32,798 nucleotides of DNA from Herbaspirillum sp. YR522 (GCF_000282575.1 NZ_AKJA01000019.1:1-32798), one strand, 5' to 3'; numbered from the stretch's first letter, positions 1 through 8,957 are shown. Numbers and translations: made by a program. The notes: generated by a model not told the origin, from the sequence alone.

Positions 1-71
1 TGGCGGAGACGAGTAAGCCGCCAGCGCGGCTTACGGGAGGGATTCGAAGGGTTTGGCTTGCAAGCCAAACC
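1..71. other. Hairpin cluster with tRNA-Ser 3'-end-like pieces
   Basis: On the minus strand this edge reads TTCGAATCCCTCCC, then a 22-nt perfect hairpin (13-34: 9-bp arms, loop 22-25), then CGTCTCCGCCA. The two outer pieces resemble the T-loop and the acceptor/CCA end of a bacterial tRNA-Ser. The bases before TTCGAAT cannot pair as a T-stem and no anticodon arm follows, so this is not a working tRNA. Directly beside it is a perfect 22-bp palindrome (50-71). It could be a remnant of an integration site or a palindromic repeat element. No gene is seen in 72-176. Confidence 0.35.
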
Positions 72-176
72 GCGGCCTGCCGCAGCCAGCAACAAAAGGA
101 TATGATGGCACGACACAGATGGTCATAGTCACCGGTCGCCAAATCCCCATCGCCACCAACTGCCGTTGGGCCCCTG

Positions 177-635
177 CTAGCGGCTCGAGGGTAGAAGCCT
201 CGGCCGACGATATGCCCCCAAACTGATGCGATAGGCATTCCTACCTGCAGGCCTTAGGTCATAGTGTTCATCGACTGGCGACCAACCGATCCCGCAAAGC
301 CCCCGACCGTAAGGATCAGGAATCACACGTAGCTTCGGCGTGATCGACGGTACATAGAACGTTGCAGTTTCTTCGGGATCGAAACGCCCCGCCAAGACAC
401 CTTCAATTTCCAGGGCAATGAAGCACCCTCCCCCCATAAACCCTTCGTCACGGGTCACCTCCAAGACAACATCTCCTGGATTATTGATCTGATAGGCAAT
501 CAGCCTGTCTGTTGGAACCGGTTTAGCTGCCTCGGCATCCACCTGATTAGTGCGGACCATTGCCGTACATCCCGACAGCGAGAGAAGACAGGAAAAATAA
601 AAAGCAGTTGCCTTGAGATGCTTGACGCTATTCAT
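177..635 (-). CDS. Hypothetical lipoprotein
   Basis: A 152-residue protein with a short basic N-terminus, a hydrophobic stretch (residues 9-20) and a lipobox LSGC with Cys23 as the expected lipidation site, so it is probably exported and membrane-anchored. The mature part has a glycine-rich GGGC segment and predicted beta-strands. I do not recognise the family; a weak resemblance to DUF2846-like lipoproteins is possible. The ATG at 635 was chosen because GGGGGAG lies just before it and the signal peptide begins there; the frame stays open to 944 but that extension looks non-coding. The 283 bp upstream (636-918) hold no gene I can support. Base composition is less GC-rich than the rest of the window, which with the tRNA-like edge hints at acquired DNA. 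Confidence 0.7.
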   Translation of the reverse strand: MNSVKHLKATAFYFSCLLSLSGCTAMVRTNQVDAEAAKPVPTDRLIAYQINNPGDVVLEVTRDEGFMGGGCFIALEIEGVLAGRFDPEETATFYVPSITPKLRVIPDPYGRGLCGIGWSPVDEHYDLRPAGRNAYRISLGAYRRPRLLPSSR

Positions 636-918
636 CACTCCCCCATTTCGTATAGCGCTCCTTGCCTCCCCGGAGGCGACCCGACCTGGACGCGCGAAGT
701 TAGGCTGCGTGAAGGAGCGAATTTTTTTAATCAACGACCGGACTGCACACTCTCTTAATGAGTCTGGTTGCCATTCCCGATAGCTACGGCTGTGCGAAGA
801 GCTTGCCCTACCGCGCTTGCGACGCAAGAAAAGCACTTTCACTGGCTGGAGATTTTCACACTCAAGAGGCAAGACATGGCCAGCAGCCACTTCGCTCAAT
901 ACAACACCGCCAAGCCCC

Positions 919-2997
919 TCAACCCAGCACATCCCCCTCGCCACCGAGCGGTAACGACAACGCCGCCGCGCCCAGTTGCAAGCGCTTGCCGGTCAGCAGC
1001 ATGTCGTGAAAATCGGGCGCCGGCACCGGGCGCGAGAAGATGAAGCCTTGCAGCTCGTTACAGCCTGCTTCCTTCAGGAAGTTGAATTGCTTCTCGGTCT
1101 CGACCCCTTCTGCAATCACCTTGTGGCGCAACTGCTTGGCGATGCCGATGATGGCGCTGGCAATGGCGCAATCGTTGAAATCGTCCGGGATGCCCATGGT
1201 GAACGAGCGATCGATCTTGAGCGTATTGATGGGAAAGCGCTTCAGGTACGACAGGCTCGAATAGCCAGTGCCGAAATCGTCCAGCGAAATCGTCACACCC
1301 AGCTGGCAGACCTTTTCCATGATAGAGATCACCCTGTCGGTGCCATGCATGAGCATGCTTTCGGTAATCTCCAGCTCCAGCCATTCGCCGGTGAGGTGAT
1401 GACGCGATAGCGCCGCGCGCACACGGTCCGGCAAGGAGCGCGTGAATTCGCGGGCGGTGACGTTGAGGGCGATGCGAATGGGCGTGAGCCCGGCTTCTTT
1501 CCAGGCACGCGCCTGGTGGCACACGGCGTCCAGCACCCAGTCGCTGAGCTGCACGATCAGGCCGGTCTCTTCGGCAATCGGAATGAACTCGCCCGGCAGC
1601 AGCAGTCCGCGCTCCGGATGCTGCCAGCGCACCAGCGCCTCGGCGCCCGTGATGACGCCGCTCTGCATGTCCAGCTTGGGCTGGTAGTACAGCAGCAGTT
1701 CGTTATATTCGAAGGCGTGCAACAGTCCGGTTTCGATACGCAGCAGGTCCAGCGTGTTGCGGTTCATCTCTTCGCTGTAGTAAGCGTAGCCGCCTTCATT
1801 GTTCTCGCCGCCCTGCTTGGCGCGATACATGGCGATGTCGGCCAGGCGCAGCAGCGTCTCGGTGTCGCTGGCGTCTTCCGGCACCATGCTGATGCCGATG
1901 CTGGCACCGACCCGCAACTCGTGGCCGTCGATGAAGAACGGCTCGTCGAACAGCGCCAACAGCTTTTGCGCCACGAACCCGGGGTGGTAGTCCTTGTCGA
2001 TGTCGAACAGGGCCACCGCAAATTCGTCCGCCCCCAGGCGTGCCACCAGGTCTTCTTCGCGCAAGGCGCGGCGCAGGCGGATCGCCACTTCGACCAGCAG
2101 CATGTCACCCGCCACATGGCCCAGCGTGTCGTTGATGGGCTTGAACCGGTTCAAGTCGATGAACATCACGCAGCCATGCGTGGCGCCATGGCGCCCTTCC
2201 TGCAAGGCCTGGTCGACGGTGCGGGTGAGCAGCGTGCGATTGGGCAAGCCGGTCAGTGCATCGTAGTAGGCCAGGTGGTGAATCAGCTTTTCGGCACTTT
2301 TGCGCTCGGTGATATCGTTGAGATAGCCGATCAGGCCGATCGGGTTGGCGTGCTGGTCGCGCATGACCGACAACGACAGGCTGGCCCAGAAGGTCTCGCC
2401 CGACTTCTTGCGACGCCGCACTTCCATCTCGCGCCCGCCCTGCTCCAGGAACATGTCGGCCAGTGAATCTTCCTCGTCTTCGTTCTCGTACAGGAACAGC
2501 ACGTTGCGGCCGATCGCTTCGAGCGCCGTATAGCCGAACAACTGCTCGGCACCACGGTTCCAGCTGGTGATGAAACCGGCCGGATCCATGGTGATGACGG
2601 ACTCGTGCATCTGGTTGAGGATCTGCGCCTGCTGTTCGAGCTTGGCCTCGATCTGGTCCAGCGAACGGGCGCGGCGGTCGGCATCGGCCTGCGCCTGCAG
2701 CAAGCGCCCGGTGAATCCGGCCAGCATGCAAAGGCGTGCGCGCTCGCTATCGGTGTAGACCGTCTCGGCTTCGGGAAAATGGTAGCAGCCAAAGCTGTGG
2801 CCATCGTGCGCCACATCCTGTTGCAGTCCTGGCACGTCAGTGGTGACGCCACTGAGATAGCGTCCGCCCGGCCGTTTCAGGAACCCCGAGGCGATCCCGC
2901 CCAGCGCCGCATGCAAGGCCATGCCGTGCAGGTTTTGCAGCGCGTCCAGCAGGGCGGAACAACACGCCAGGTCATCGGTGCCAACGGACGAAATCAT
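919..2997 (-). CDS. PAS-GGDEF-EAL protein, predicted c-di-GMP phosphodiesterase
   Basis: A 692-residue cytoplasmic signalling protein. Residues 1-125 are an uncharacterised sensor-like region ending in a coiled coil. A PAS domain follows (about 131-233), then GGDEF (about 240-405) and EAL (about 430-670). The GGDEF signature is GADEF (322-326), so cyclase activity is doubtful, although the inhibitory-site RxxD (REED) is kept. The EAL domain has its usual catalytic set: EAL at 453-455, NVT, ELEITES, DDFGTGYSSL, KID and AEGVET. Net activity is therefore probably hydrolysis of c-di-GMP, perhaps modulated by nucleotide binding to the degenerate GGDEF. The ATG at 2997 has GAAGAG before it and lies 5 nt after the stop of the upstream HDOD gene, so the two are surely cotranscribed. 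The frame extends to 3060, but that would overlap the upstream gene. Confidence 0.93.
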   Translation of the reverse strand: MISSVGTDDLACCSALLDALQNLHGMALHAALGGIASGFLKRPGGRYLSGVTTDVPGLQQDVAHDGHSFGCYHFPEAETVYTDSERARLCMLAGFTGRLLQAQADADRRARSLDQIEAKLEQQAQILNQMHESVITMDPAGFITSWNRGAEQLFGYTALEAIGRNVLFLYENEDEEDSLADMFLEQGGREMEVRRRKKSGETFWASLSLSVMRDQHANPIGLIGYLNDITERKSAEKLIHHLAYYDALTGLPNRTLLTRTVDQALQEGRHGATHGCVMFIDLNRFKPINDTLGHVAGDMLLVEVAIRLRRALREEDLVARLGADEFAVALFDIDKDYHPGFVAQKLLALFDEPFFIDGHELRVGASIGISMVPEDASDTETLLRLADIAMYRAKQGGENNEGGYAYYSEEMNRNTLDLLRIETGLLHAFEYNELLLYYQPKLDMQSGVITGAEALVRWQHPERGLLLPGEFIPIAEETGLIVQLSDWVLDAVCHQARAWKEAGLTPIRIALNVTAREFTRSLPDRVRAALSRHHLTGEWLELEITESMLMHGTDRVISIMEKVCQLGVTISLDDFGTGYSSLSYLKRFPINTLKIDRSFTMGIPDDFNDCAIASAIIGIAKQLRHKVIAEGVETEKQFNFLKEAGCNELQGFIFSRPVPAPDFHDMLLTGKRLQLGAAALSLPLGGEGDVLG

Positions 2998-3002
2998 GCT
3001 CT

Positions 3003-4205
3003 TCAGGCCTCGGTGCTGACGCGCGTGGCCCAACTGAAGGCCTCGATGAGGCATTCGCAATAAGTCCTGGCATCAAGTCCGGCCGCTTCCAGGTCGACGT
3101 GCCGCAGCGGGATGCGGCTGTATTCGGAACGTTCCACCACATCCAGCAACTTGCCCAGCACGCCGGTACGGGTGGTGAGCGCATCGACGATATCGAGCGG
3201 CAGCTTGAGCGGCCCGATGATGTCGTTCAGTGGCATGCCCAGCAACACATCGAGCAGCGAGAACATGCCGACGATGAAGGCCCGGTCGAGTTCGGTGCGA
3301 CTGCACTCGACCCGCTGTGCCATCGATTCCATCATCGCCGCCCGCGCCGCCGCACGCGGCAGCAAGGGATTGGCCGATTCGTCACCGGGAAAGCGCGCAT
3401 ACAGCAGCAATTGCAGCCAGCGCTGCAACTGGCGCCGGCCCAGCAGGTTGATGGCCTGGCTGAAGTTGGTGATGTGCGCCGAAAAGCCGAAGGCGGCCGA
3501 ACTGACCAGCTTGAACAACTGGTAAGACAAGGCCGGGTCTTGCTTGAGCAGCGACTCGAGCTCGTTGGCGTCGGCGTCGCGCGCCACCAGTTCGAGCAGC
3601 TTGAGCAGGCGCGCGCGCGAGATCGAGTTCTTCTGCGACAGGCGGCTGTCGGGATGCAGCGGATAGTCACCGGCGAACCAGCGAAAACCCTCGGTACGGC
3701 AGATATCGAACTGGATGGCGTCGCCGATGTTCTCCACCAGGTGCGGGCCGCGCATGTGCTGCAGCCAGTGCCCGGCCTCCGGCAGGCTGCCGACGCTGGC
3801 GTCGAGCACCATCGAATCGATGAACGAGGGAACGCTGGCCTGCGCGCCCGGCAGGCCGTCGGCGACGATGCCGAAGTTACTGGTATTGAGCCAGTCCAGC
3901 GCATCGAACCGCGCCGGGTCGGTGCAATGCTCGACCGGCACCCGCAGCAGGATCGGCCCCTTCGGGCGCGCACCATCATCGAGCTTGAGCGAAAAGGTGG
4001 CCGGATCGCGCACCGGGATCAGGCAGGCCAGCTCACCCAGGGCCTCGCCCAGCTTGAATTGGTCGAACAGCTGCGACAGCATCTCGCCGCCATCATCGTC
4101 ATTGGGTGAGATGTGCAACGACAACGCAGTCCAGACGTGGTGTACGTCGGCAACCGGCTGCAGAAACACGAGGGGAAAAGGAACGCTTTTATCCTGGACA
4201 GCCAT
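3003..4205 (-). CDS. HDOD signalling protein with degenerate EAL-like N-terminus
   Basis: A 400-residue protein. Residues about 190-390 form an HDOD domain, including the LGRRQLQRWLQ stretch (255-265) that is nearly identical to the second HDOD protein at 17145-18485. Residues 1-185 align in outline with the EAL half of that paralogue: HLVENIGDAIQFDICRTEGF corresponds to its AEKVET...FRECITFGF segment, and ILLRV to its LEILE. The catalytic residues are lost, so this is a YuxH-type architecture with a decayed EAL half. HDOD proteins are non-enzymatic scaffolds in signalling, often linked to motility or c-di-GMP. It is first in a two-gene unit with the PAS-GGDEF-EAL gene, suggesting partnership. 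The ATG at 4205 follows GATGAGAAT, a modest ribosome binding site. Confidence 0.85.
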   Translation of the reverse strand: MAVQDKSVPFPLVFLQPVADVHHVWTALSLHISPNDDDGGEMLSQLFDQFKLGEALGELACLIPVRDPATFSLKLDDGARPKGPILLRVPVEHCTDPARFDALDWLNTSNFGIVADGLPGAQASVPSFIDSMVLDASVGSLPEAGHWLQHMRGPHLVENIGDAIQFDICRTEGFRWFAGDYPLHPDSRLSQKNSISRARLLKLLELVARDADANELESLLKQDPALSYQLFKLVSSAAFGFSAHITNFSQAINLLGRRQLQRWLQLLLYARFPGDESANPLLPRAAARAAMMESMAQRVECSRTELDRAFIVGMFSLLDVLLGMPLNDIIGPLKLPLDIVDALTTRTGVLGKLLDVVERSEYSRIPLRHVDLEAAGLDARTYCECLIEAFSWATRVSTEA

Positions 4206-4232
4206 ATTCTCATCATTGGCGCCCGTTTTATA

Positions 4233-4261
4233 GTTATCCGAGGCGCGTTGTTATTGTTGAA
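4233..4261 (-). promoter_or_regulatory. Candidate promoter of the HDOD / GGDEF-EAL operon
   Basis: The 4206-4323 interval is markedly AT-rich. Reading leftward, TTCAAC (4261-4256), a 17-bp spacer and GATAAC (4238-4233) form a plausible but imperfect sigma-70 promoter 28 bp before the start codon. Other AT-rich -10-like strings occur nearby, so the exact site is uncertain. Confidence 0.35.
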
Positions 4262-4323
4262 AAACCTTAACGTTTCCCAAAAGAATTATCAATCAAATAA
4301 AAATTTTTCTTAATATACCTGAT

Positions 4324-4350
4324 AAAAAAAGGCTTGCAAGCAAGCTTTAA
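4324..4350 (-). terminator. Intrinsic terminator of hemW
   Basis: Immediately after the hemW stop codon the leftward transcript folds as GCTTG-CTTG-CAAGC (4345-4332) and then runs into seven Us (4330-4324). This is a short but canonical rho-independent terminator that closes the rph-rdgB-hemW unit. Confidence 0.7.
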
Positions 4351-5591
4351 TCCGACAGGAAGATTTCTTGTAAATCATTAAGAAAACGGCGTCCCAACGG
4401 GGTTGGCCGGATGACCGCGTGATCGCGATATAACATCCCCTTCTGCTCGGCCAGGTTCAGCTGCTGCTCGATCCGGTTGAGGCTCATCCCGGTGCGTTCG
4501 GCGAACAGGTTGGGCGAAAATCCATCGACCAGGCGCAAGGTGTTGAGCATGAACTCGAAGCCCAGTGCATCGCGCTCGATCTCGGCTTCTTCCTGGATGG
4601 GCGCACCGGCGGCGGTCTGGGCCAGGTAGGCCTGGGGATGCTTGTAGCGCATCTGGCGCACGATGCGATGCGGAAACGACAACTTCGAATGCGCCCCGGC
4701 GCCGATGCCCAGGTAATCGCCGAACTGCCAGTAGTTCAGGTTGTGACGCGCGCGGCGGCCGGGCCGGGCATAGGCCGACACTTCATAGTTGCCGTAGCCG
4801 GCCGCGCCGGTCAGTTGCGCGATCATGTCCTGCATGTCGGCGCTGGCGTCGTCGTCGGGCACGGCCGGCGGATACTTCGCAAACAGGGTATTGGGTTCCA
4901 GCGTCAGGTGGTATAGCGACAGGTGCGGCGGCGCGAAGGCGATCGCGGTCTCGATGTCGGCCCGGGCCTGGGCCAGGGTCTGCTGCGGCAACGCATACAT
5001 CAGGTCGAGATTGAAATTGTCGAAGTTGGCATGGGCGATCTCGACCGCCTTCAACGCCTGCTGGCCGTCATGGATGCGCCCCAGCGCCTGCAGGTGGCCG
5101 GCATTGAAGCTCTGGATACCGATCGACAGGCGATTGATGCCGCTGGCCCGGTAGGCGCGGAACTTGTCTGCCTCGAAAGTGCCGGGATTGGCCTCCATCG
5201 TGATCTCGATATCGCCGTCGAATGGCAGCAAGGTGCGCACGTCCGACATCAGCCGGTCCAGGCCGGCGGCCGACAGCAGGCTGGGCGTGCCGCCACCGAT
5301 GAAGATGGTGTGGATGCGGCGCCCCCATATCAACGGCAGCGCCAGTTCGAGGTCGGTGCGCAGTGCATCCAGGTAGGCCTGCTCGGGAAAGCCGTCCTTG
5401 ACCTCGTGCGAGTTGAAGTCGCAGTACGGGCACTTGCGCACGCACCATGGAAAATGCACATACAGCGATAGCGGCGGCAACGACGTCAATTGCAGCGCAC
5501 CGGGCTTGAGAAAGCTCAGCGCGGCCTGCGCCGGGCCGGTGCTGATCGGCGCCGCCGGTGCGACCTGGGAAACGGGCTTGATCGGGATCAC
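4347..5591 (-). CDS. hemW: Radical SAM heme chaperone HemW
   Basis: A 414-residue radical SAM protein with the cluster motif C50-x3-C54-x2-C57 followed by DFN, as in HemW (formerly annotated as an oxygen-independent coproporphyrinogen III oxidase-like protein). True HemN has an extra cysteine after the motif that is missing here, so heme delivery rather than porphyrinogen oxidation is expected. GGGTPS and the C-terminal HemN-type winged-helix region are present. The start is a GTG at 5591 overlapping the rdgB stop (GTGA), with GAGAAG just upstream, which implies translational coupling. The N-terminus is about 38 residues longer than in E. coli HemW and rich in Pro/Ala; no internal ATG precedes the SAM domain. 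The order rph-rdgB-hemW is common in Burkholderiales. Confidence 0.93.
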   Translation of the reverse strand: MIPIKPVSQVAPAAPISTGPAQAALSFLKPGALQLTSLPPLSLYVHFPWCVRKCPYCDFNSHEVKDGFPEQAYLDALRTDLELALPLIWGRRIHTIFIGGGTPSLLSAAGLDRLMSDVRTLLPFDGDIEITMEANPGTFEADKFRAYRASGINRLSIGIQSFNAGHLQALGRIHDGQQALKAVEIAHANFDNFNLDLMYALPQQTLAQARADIETAIAFAPPHLSLYHLTLEPNTLFAKYPPAVPDDDASADMQDMIAQLTGAAGYGNYEVSAYARPGRRARHNLNYWQFGDYLGIGAGAHSKLSFPHRIVRQMRYKHPQAYLAQTAAGAPIQEEAEIERDALGFEFMLNTLRLVDGFSPNLFAERTGMSLNRIEQQLNLAEQKGMLYRDHAVIRPTPLGRRFLNDLQEIFLSD

Positions 5592-6178
5592 TTGAGCTTC
5601 TCGACCAGCGAGCGCAGCGCCTGGCCCCGGTGCGACACGGCATTCTTCTCGGCCGACGACAGTTCTGCAGCCGTCTTGCCCAGCGACGGCAGCAGGAAGT
5701 ACGGATCGTAGCCGAACCCGCCCGCGCCACGTGGCGTATCGATGATCTCGCCCTTCCAGGTGCCATCGGCAATCACCGGCTGGGGATCGTCGGCGTGACG
5801 CACATAGACCAGCACGCAATAGTAATAGGCAGACTTGTCGGCCTGGGTGGCAAGCTCGGCGATGAGCTTGGCATTGTTGGCCGCGTCCGACTTGGGCTCG
5901 CCGGCAAAGCGCGCCGAGAACACGCCCGGCGCGCCGCCCAGCGCGTTGACGCACACCCCGGAGTCATCGGCCAGGGCCGGCAGGCCGGTCAGGCGCGCGG
6001 CGTGACGGGCCTTGGTCAGGGCGTTCTCGACGAAGGTGCCGAACGGCTCCTGCGCCTCCGGCACGTCGAATTCGCCCTGCGGGCGCACATCGAAGCCGAT
6101 ATCGCCCAGCAGGCTGGCAAACTCCTTGAGCTTGCCGGCATTGTTCGAGGCCATCACGATCTTTTGTCTGGTGTCCAT
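5588..6178 (-). CDS. rdgB: RdgB/HAM1 non-canonical purine NTP pyrophosphatase
   Basis: A 196-residue protein that hydrolyses dITP, ITP and XTP to monophosphates, keeping damaged purines out of DNA and RNA. Family motifs are visible in order: SNNAGKLKEF near residue 11, FVENALTKARHAA near 49, ALADDSG near 68, GFGYDPYF near 149 and SHRGQAL near 182. Length is normal for the family. It lies 39 bp after rph and overlaps hemW by 4 bp, so the three genes form one operon. The ATG at 6178 lacks an obvious Shine-Dalgarno sequence but places the family N-terminus correctly. A 6-bp stem (6213-6227) straddles the rph stop codon just upstream. Confidence 0.96.
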   Translation of the reverse strand: MDTRQKIVMASNNAGKLKEFASLLGDIGFDVRPQGEFDVPEAQEPFGTFVENALTKARHAARLTGLPALADDSGVCVNALGGAPGVFSARFAGEPKSDAANNAKLIAELATQADKSAYYYCVLVYVRHADDPQPVIADGTWKGEIIDTPRGAGGFGYDPYFLLPSLGKTAAELSSAEKNAVSHRGQALRSLVEKLK

Positions 6179-6217
6179 GGGAGCGGCGTATCTGGTGGTT
6201 GGTGGATGCAGCGGGCC

Positions 6218-6946
6218 TTACAGGCCCAGCGCCTGCTTTTGCAGCGTGTTCAGTGTCGCGATGCCTTGCTGGGCCAGGTCCAGCAACTGGTTCAACGCCA
6301 CCCGGTCGAAGGCTGCGCCCTCGGCGGTGCCCTGCACCTCGATGAAGTGCCCGGCGTCGGTCATGACCACGTTCATGTCGGTGTCGCAGTCGGAGTCCTC
6401 CAGGTAGTCCAGGTCCAGCACCGGCACCCCCTTGAAGACGCCGACCGAGATGGCGCCGACGAAATGCTTGAGCGGGATGGCATCGAGCGCCCCCCGCGAC
6501 TTGAGCACCGAAAATGCATCATAGGCGGCCACCATGGCGCCGGTGATGGCAGCGGTACGGGTGCCGCCGTCGGCCTGCAGGACGTCGCAGTCCAGGTGCA
6601 GGGTGCGTTCGCCGAAGGCTTCCAGGTCGAATGCGGCGCGCAGCGCGCGGCCGATCAGGCGCTGGATTTCCTGGGTACGCCCCGATTGCTTGCCCTTGGC
6701 CGCTTCGCGGTCCATGCGGGTGTGGGTCGAGCGTGGCAGCATGCCGTATTCGGCCGTCAGCCAACCCTGCCCCTTGCCTTTCAGAAAGCCTGGCACCTTG
6801 TCCTCGATACTGGCCGTGCATAGCACCCGGGTGTCGCCAAACTCGACCAGCACCGAGCCTTCGGCGTGCTTGGTGTAGTGGCGTGTCAGGCGCACGTCAC
6901 GCAATTGCGAGACGGCGCGGCCACTGGGGCGATGGGAAGTTGTCAT
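6218..6946 (-). CDS. rph: Ribonuclease PH
   Basis: A 242-residue phosphate-dependent 3'-5' exoribonuclease that trims tRNA 3' ends. Typical RNase PH features are [13 protein letters not shown] at the start, [36 protein letters not shown] (phosphate and RNA binding), [19 protein letters not shown] and [19 protein letters not shown]. The ATG at 6946 has AAGGA about 8 nt upstream; the frame is open to 7036 but that part is not family-like. It is the first gene of the leftward rph-rdgB-hemW operon and is divergent from yicC across about 270 bp, so both promoters must lie in 6947-7214. Confidence 0.96.
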   Translation of the reverse strand: MTTSHRPSGRAVSQLRDVRLTRHYTKHAEGSVLVEFGDTRVLCTASIEDKVPGFLKGKGQGWLTAEYGMLPRSTHTRMDREAAKGKQSGRTQEIQRLIGRALRAAFDLEAFGERTLHLDCDVLQADGGTRTAAITGAMVAAYDAFSVLKSRGALDAIPLKHFVGAISVGVFKGVPVLDLDYLEDSDCDTDMNVVMTDAGHFIEVQGTAEGAAFDRVALNQLLDLAQQGIATLNTLQKQALGL

Positions 6947-7214
6947 GCTGGATCCTTGGTCTGGGTGGCTGGAGCCGGATGCCAGCGCTGCTGTCAAACC
7001 GGCAATTTCCATGTTTTGGTGGCGCACGGCCGTCAATCTTCTTTAAAATGCGGGATCCGCGATGAAGCGATCGCCGCGACCGTGTTGCGAAAACCGGCAT
7101 TGTAATGGATGCAGCAGCAGCATGACATCGCCGGCACCTGCCACTCCCCGAACCCGCCAGCCCGTCCGATGCCGACCAGTGCGCATCGGCGACCAGACCA
7201 CCGGAGCCTACGAC

Positions 7215-8129
7215 TTGACCATTTACAGCATGACCGGCTATGCCGTCACCACCCTCGATACCCCTGCCGGCACGGTGACGGTCGAGATGAAGAGCGTCAA
7301 TTCGCGCTTTCTGGACCTGCAATTCCGGATCAACGACGACCTGCGTGCCGTCGAGCCGCTATTGCGCGAAGCCATCATGAGCCGCCTGGTGCGCGGCAAG
7401 GTCGAATGCCGGCTCAGTTTCGGGCGCCGCGTCGCCACCGGCAACACCCAGGCGCTCAACGCCGGCCTGGTGGGCGCGCTGGCTACGTTGCAGGACCAGT
7501 TGCGCGGCCAGTTTCCCGACGCCGCCCCGTTGTCGGTCAACGAATTGCTGCGCTGGCCGGGCGTGCTGGAAGAAGCCGAGATCAGCCAGGAATCGCTGCA
7601 GGCCGATATCCAGGTCGCCATGAAGCAGACGCTGGAAGCCTTCGTCGACAGCCGCGCCCGCGAAGGCGCGGCGTTGCAGGCGGTGATCCTGGCCCGGGTC
7701 GACGCCATGGAGGCGATCGTGGCCCGCATCACGCCGCTGGTGCCGCAGCTGGTCGAGCAGTTCCAGCAAAAGGCGACCGAGCGCATGCGTGACGCACTGG
7801 GCCTGGCGCTGCAAGCGGCCGGCGGATCGGCGCCGCTGCTGAGCCGGGAGGAATCGCTGGAACGCATTCGCCAGGAGGTGACCCTCTACGGCATCCGCAT
7901 CGACATCGCCGAAGAGCTCTCGCGCCTGGCCGCGCACCTGGCCGAGACCCGCCACATCCTCAACAAGGGCGGCCAGGTCGGCAAGCGCCTCGACTTCATG
8001 ATGCAGGAGCTCAATCGTGAAGCCAACACGGTCGGATCGAAGGCCGCCATGAAGGAACTGGCCGATGCATCGATGGAACTGAAACTGCTGATCGACCAGA
8101 TGCGCGAACAGGTGCAGAACCTCGAATAG
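7215..8129 (+). CDS. yicC: YicC family endoribonuclease
   Basis: A 304-residue protein of the YicC/YloC family. The N-terminal YicC-like domain begins SMTGYAV and contains EMKSVNSRFLDLQFR; the C-terminal DUF1732 domain holds GIRIDIAEELSRLAAHL and the GKRLDFMMQELNREANT signature. YicC proteins are divalent-metal-dependent endoribonucleases involved in small-RNA turnover. A TTG at 7215 is preferred as start because GGAG lies 8 nt upstream and gives the expected MTIYSMTG N-terminus; an ATG at 7230 has no ribosome binding site. The frame extends upstream to 7062, but that stretch is not family-like. It lies before gmk, the usual arrangement. Confidence 0.93.
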   Translation: MTIYSMTGYAVTTLDTPAGTVTVEMKSVNSRFLDLQFRINDDLRAVEPLLREAIMSRLVRGKVECRLSFGRRVATGNTQALNAGLVGALATLQDQLRGQFPDAAPLSVNELLRWPGVLEEAEISQESLQADIQVAMKQTLEAFVDSRAREGAALQAVILARVDAMEAIVARITPLVPQLVEQFQQKATERMRDALGLALQAAGGSAPLLSREESLERIRQEVTLYGIRIDIAEELSRLAAHLAETRHILNKGGQVGKRLDFMMQELNREANTVGSKAAMKELADASMELKLLIDQMREQVQNLE

Positions 8130-8234
8130 ACGGCCAGGCACGGCCGACGATCATCGACAACGGCCCGAGGGCCGCGACGACTTGTCATTTCCATCCAACA
8201 ACATCAACAACAACGTCAACAGAGCGAGTTTCCC

Positions 8235-8876
8235 ATGCCTGCTAAAAACCCCACTTCCGGCAGCCTGTTCATCGTCGTCGCGCCCTCAGGCGCCGGCAAG
8301 TCGACCCTGGTCAACGCCCTGCTGCAGCAGGAGCCCGACATCAAGCTGTCGATCTCCTACACCACCCGCGCGCCGCGTCCGGGCGAGGAGCATGGCCGCC
8401 ATTACTATTTCACCAGCGTCGACGACTTCCTGCAGCGCCAGGCCGACGGCGAGTTCCTCGAATGGGCCGAGGTCCACGGCAACTACTACGGCACCTCGCG
8501 GCTGATGATCGCCGACCAGATCACCAACGGCACCGACGTGCTGCTCGAAATCGACTGGCAGGGCGCGCAGCAGGTCAAGAAGCAATTCTCCAACGCCGTC
8601 GGCGTGTTCATCCTGCCGCCATCGATCGCGGCCCTGGAAGAACGCCTGAAAAAACGCGGGCAGGACGAACCGCACGTCATCACACGCCGCATCCTGGCCG
8701 CCGGCGGCGAAATCGCGCACTCGCCCGAGTTCGAATATGTTATTATCAATCAAGAGTTTGCCGTCACCTTGTCCGAGCTGACGGCAATTGTCAAAGCAGC
8801 CCGCTGCCGCTTTCCGCAACAGGCGGCACGCAATGCGTATCTGTTCACCCAGCTTGGCATCCACGCTGCCAGTTGA
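8235..8876 (+). CDS. gmk: Guanylate kinase
   Basis: A 213-residue enzyme that phosphorylates GMP to GDP. The P-loop APSGAGKST is at residues 16-24, followed by the GMP-binding block [13 protein letters not shown]...GRHYYF and [13 protein letters not shown], and the LLEIDWQGA core. Full length for the family. It lies 105 bp after yicC. Its leader contains a GC hairpin (8161-8174) and then a CAA-rich, probably unstructured stretch (about 8197-8221) before a weak ribosome binding site. It supplies GDP/GTP to the pathway on which the neighbouring spoT acts. Confidence 0.97.
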   Translation: MPAKNPTSGSLFIVVAPSGAGKSTLVNALLQQEPDIKLSISYTTRAPRPGEEHGRHYYFTSVDDFLQRQADGEFLEWAEVHGNYYGTSRLMIADQITNGTDVLLEIDWQGAQQVKKQFSNAVGVFILPPSIAALEERLKKRGQDEPHVITRRILAAGGEIAHSPEFEYVIINQEFAVTLSELTAIVKAARCRFPQQAARNAYLFTQLGIHAAS

Positions 8877-8957
8877 CCCGGTCTCACCCGGCAGGACGAT
8901 ACGGCCGGCACTGCCCCCGACATCCCGAAACAAGCACCACCTTCACCAGGAGTTGTT

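Noticed and set aside
1..80. A complete tRNA-Ser on the minus strand
   Set aside because: No T-stem pairing, no anticodon arm, and an inserted hairpin; only fragments of similarity exist.
758..1043. Two overlapping rightward open frames between the lipoprotein and GGDEF-EAL genes
   Set aside because: Both overlap the 3' end of a real gene on the other strand, lack start signals and have low-complexity composition.
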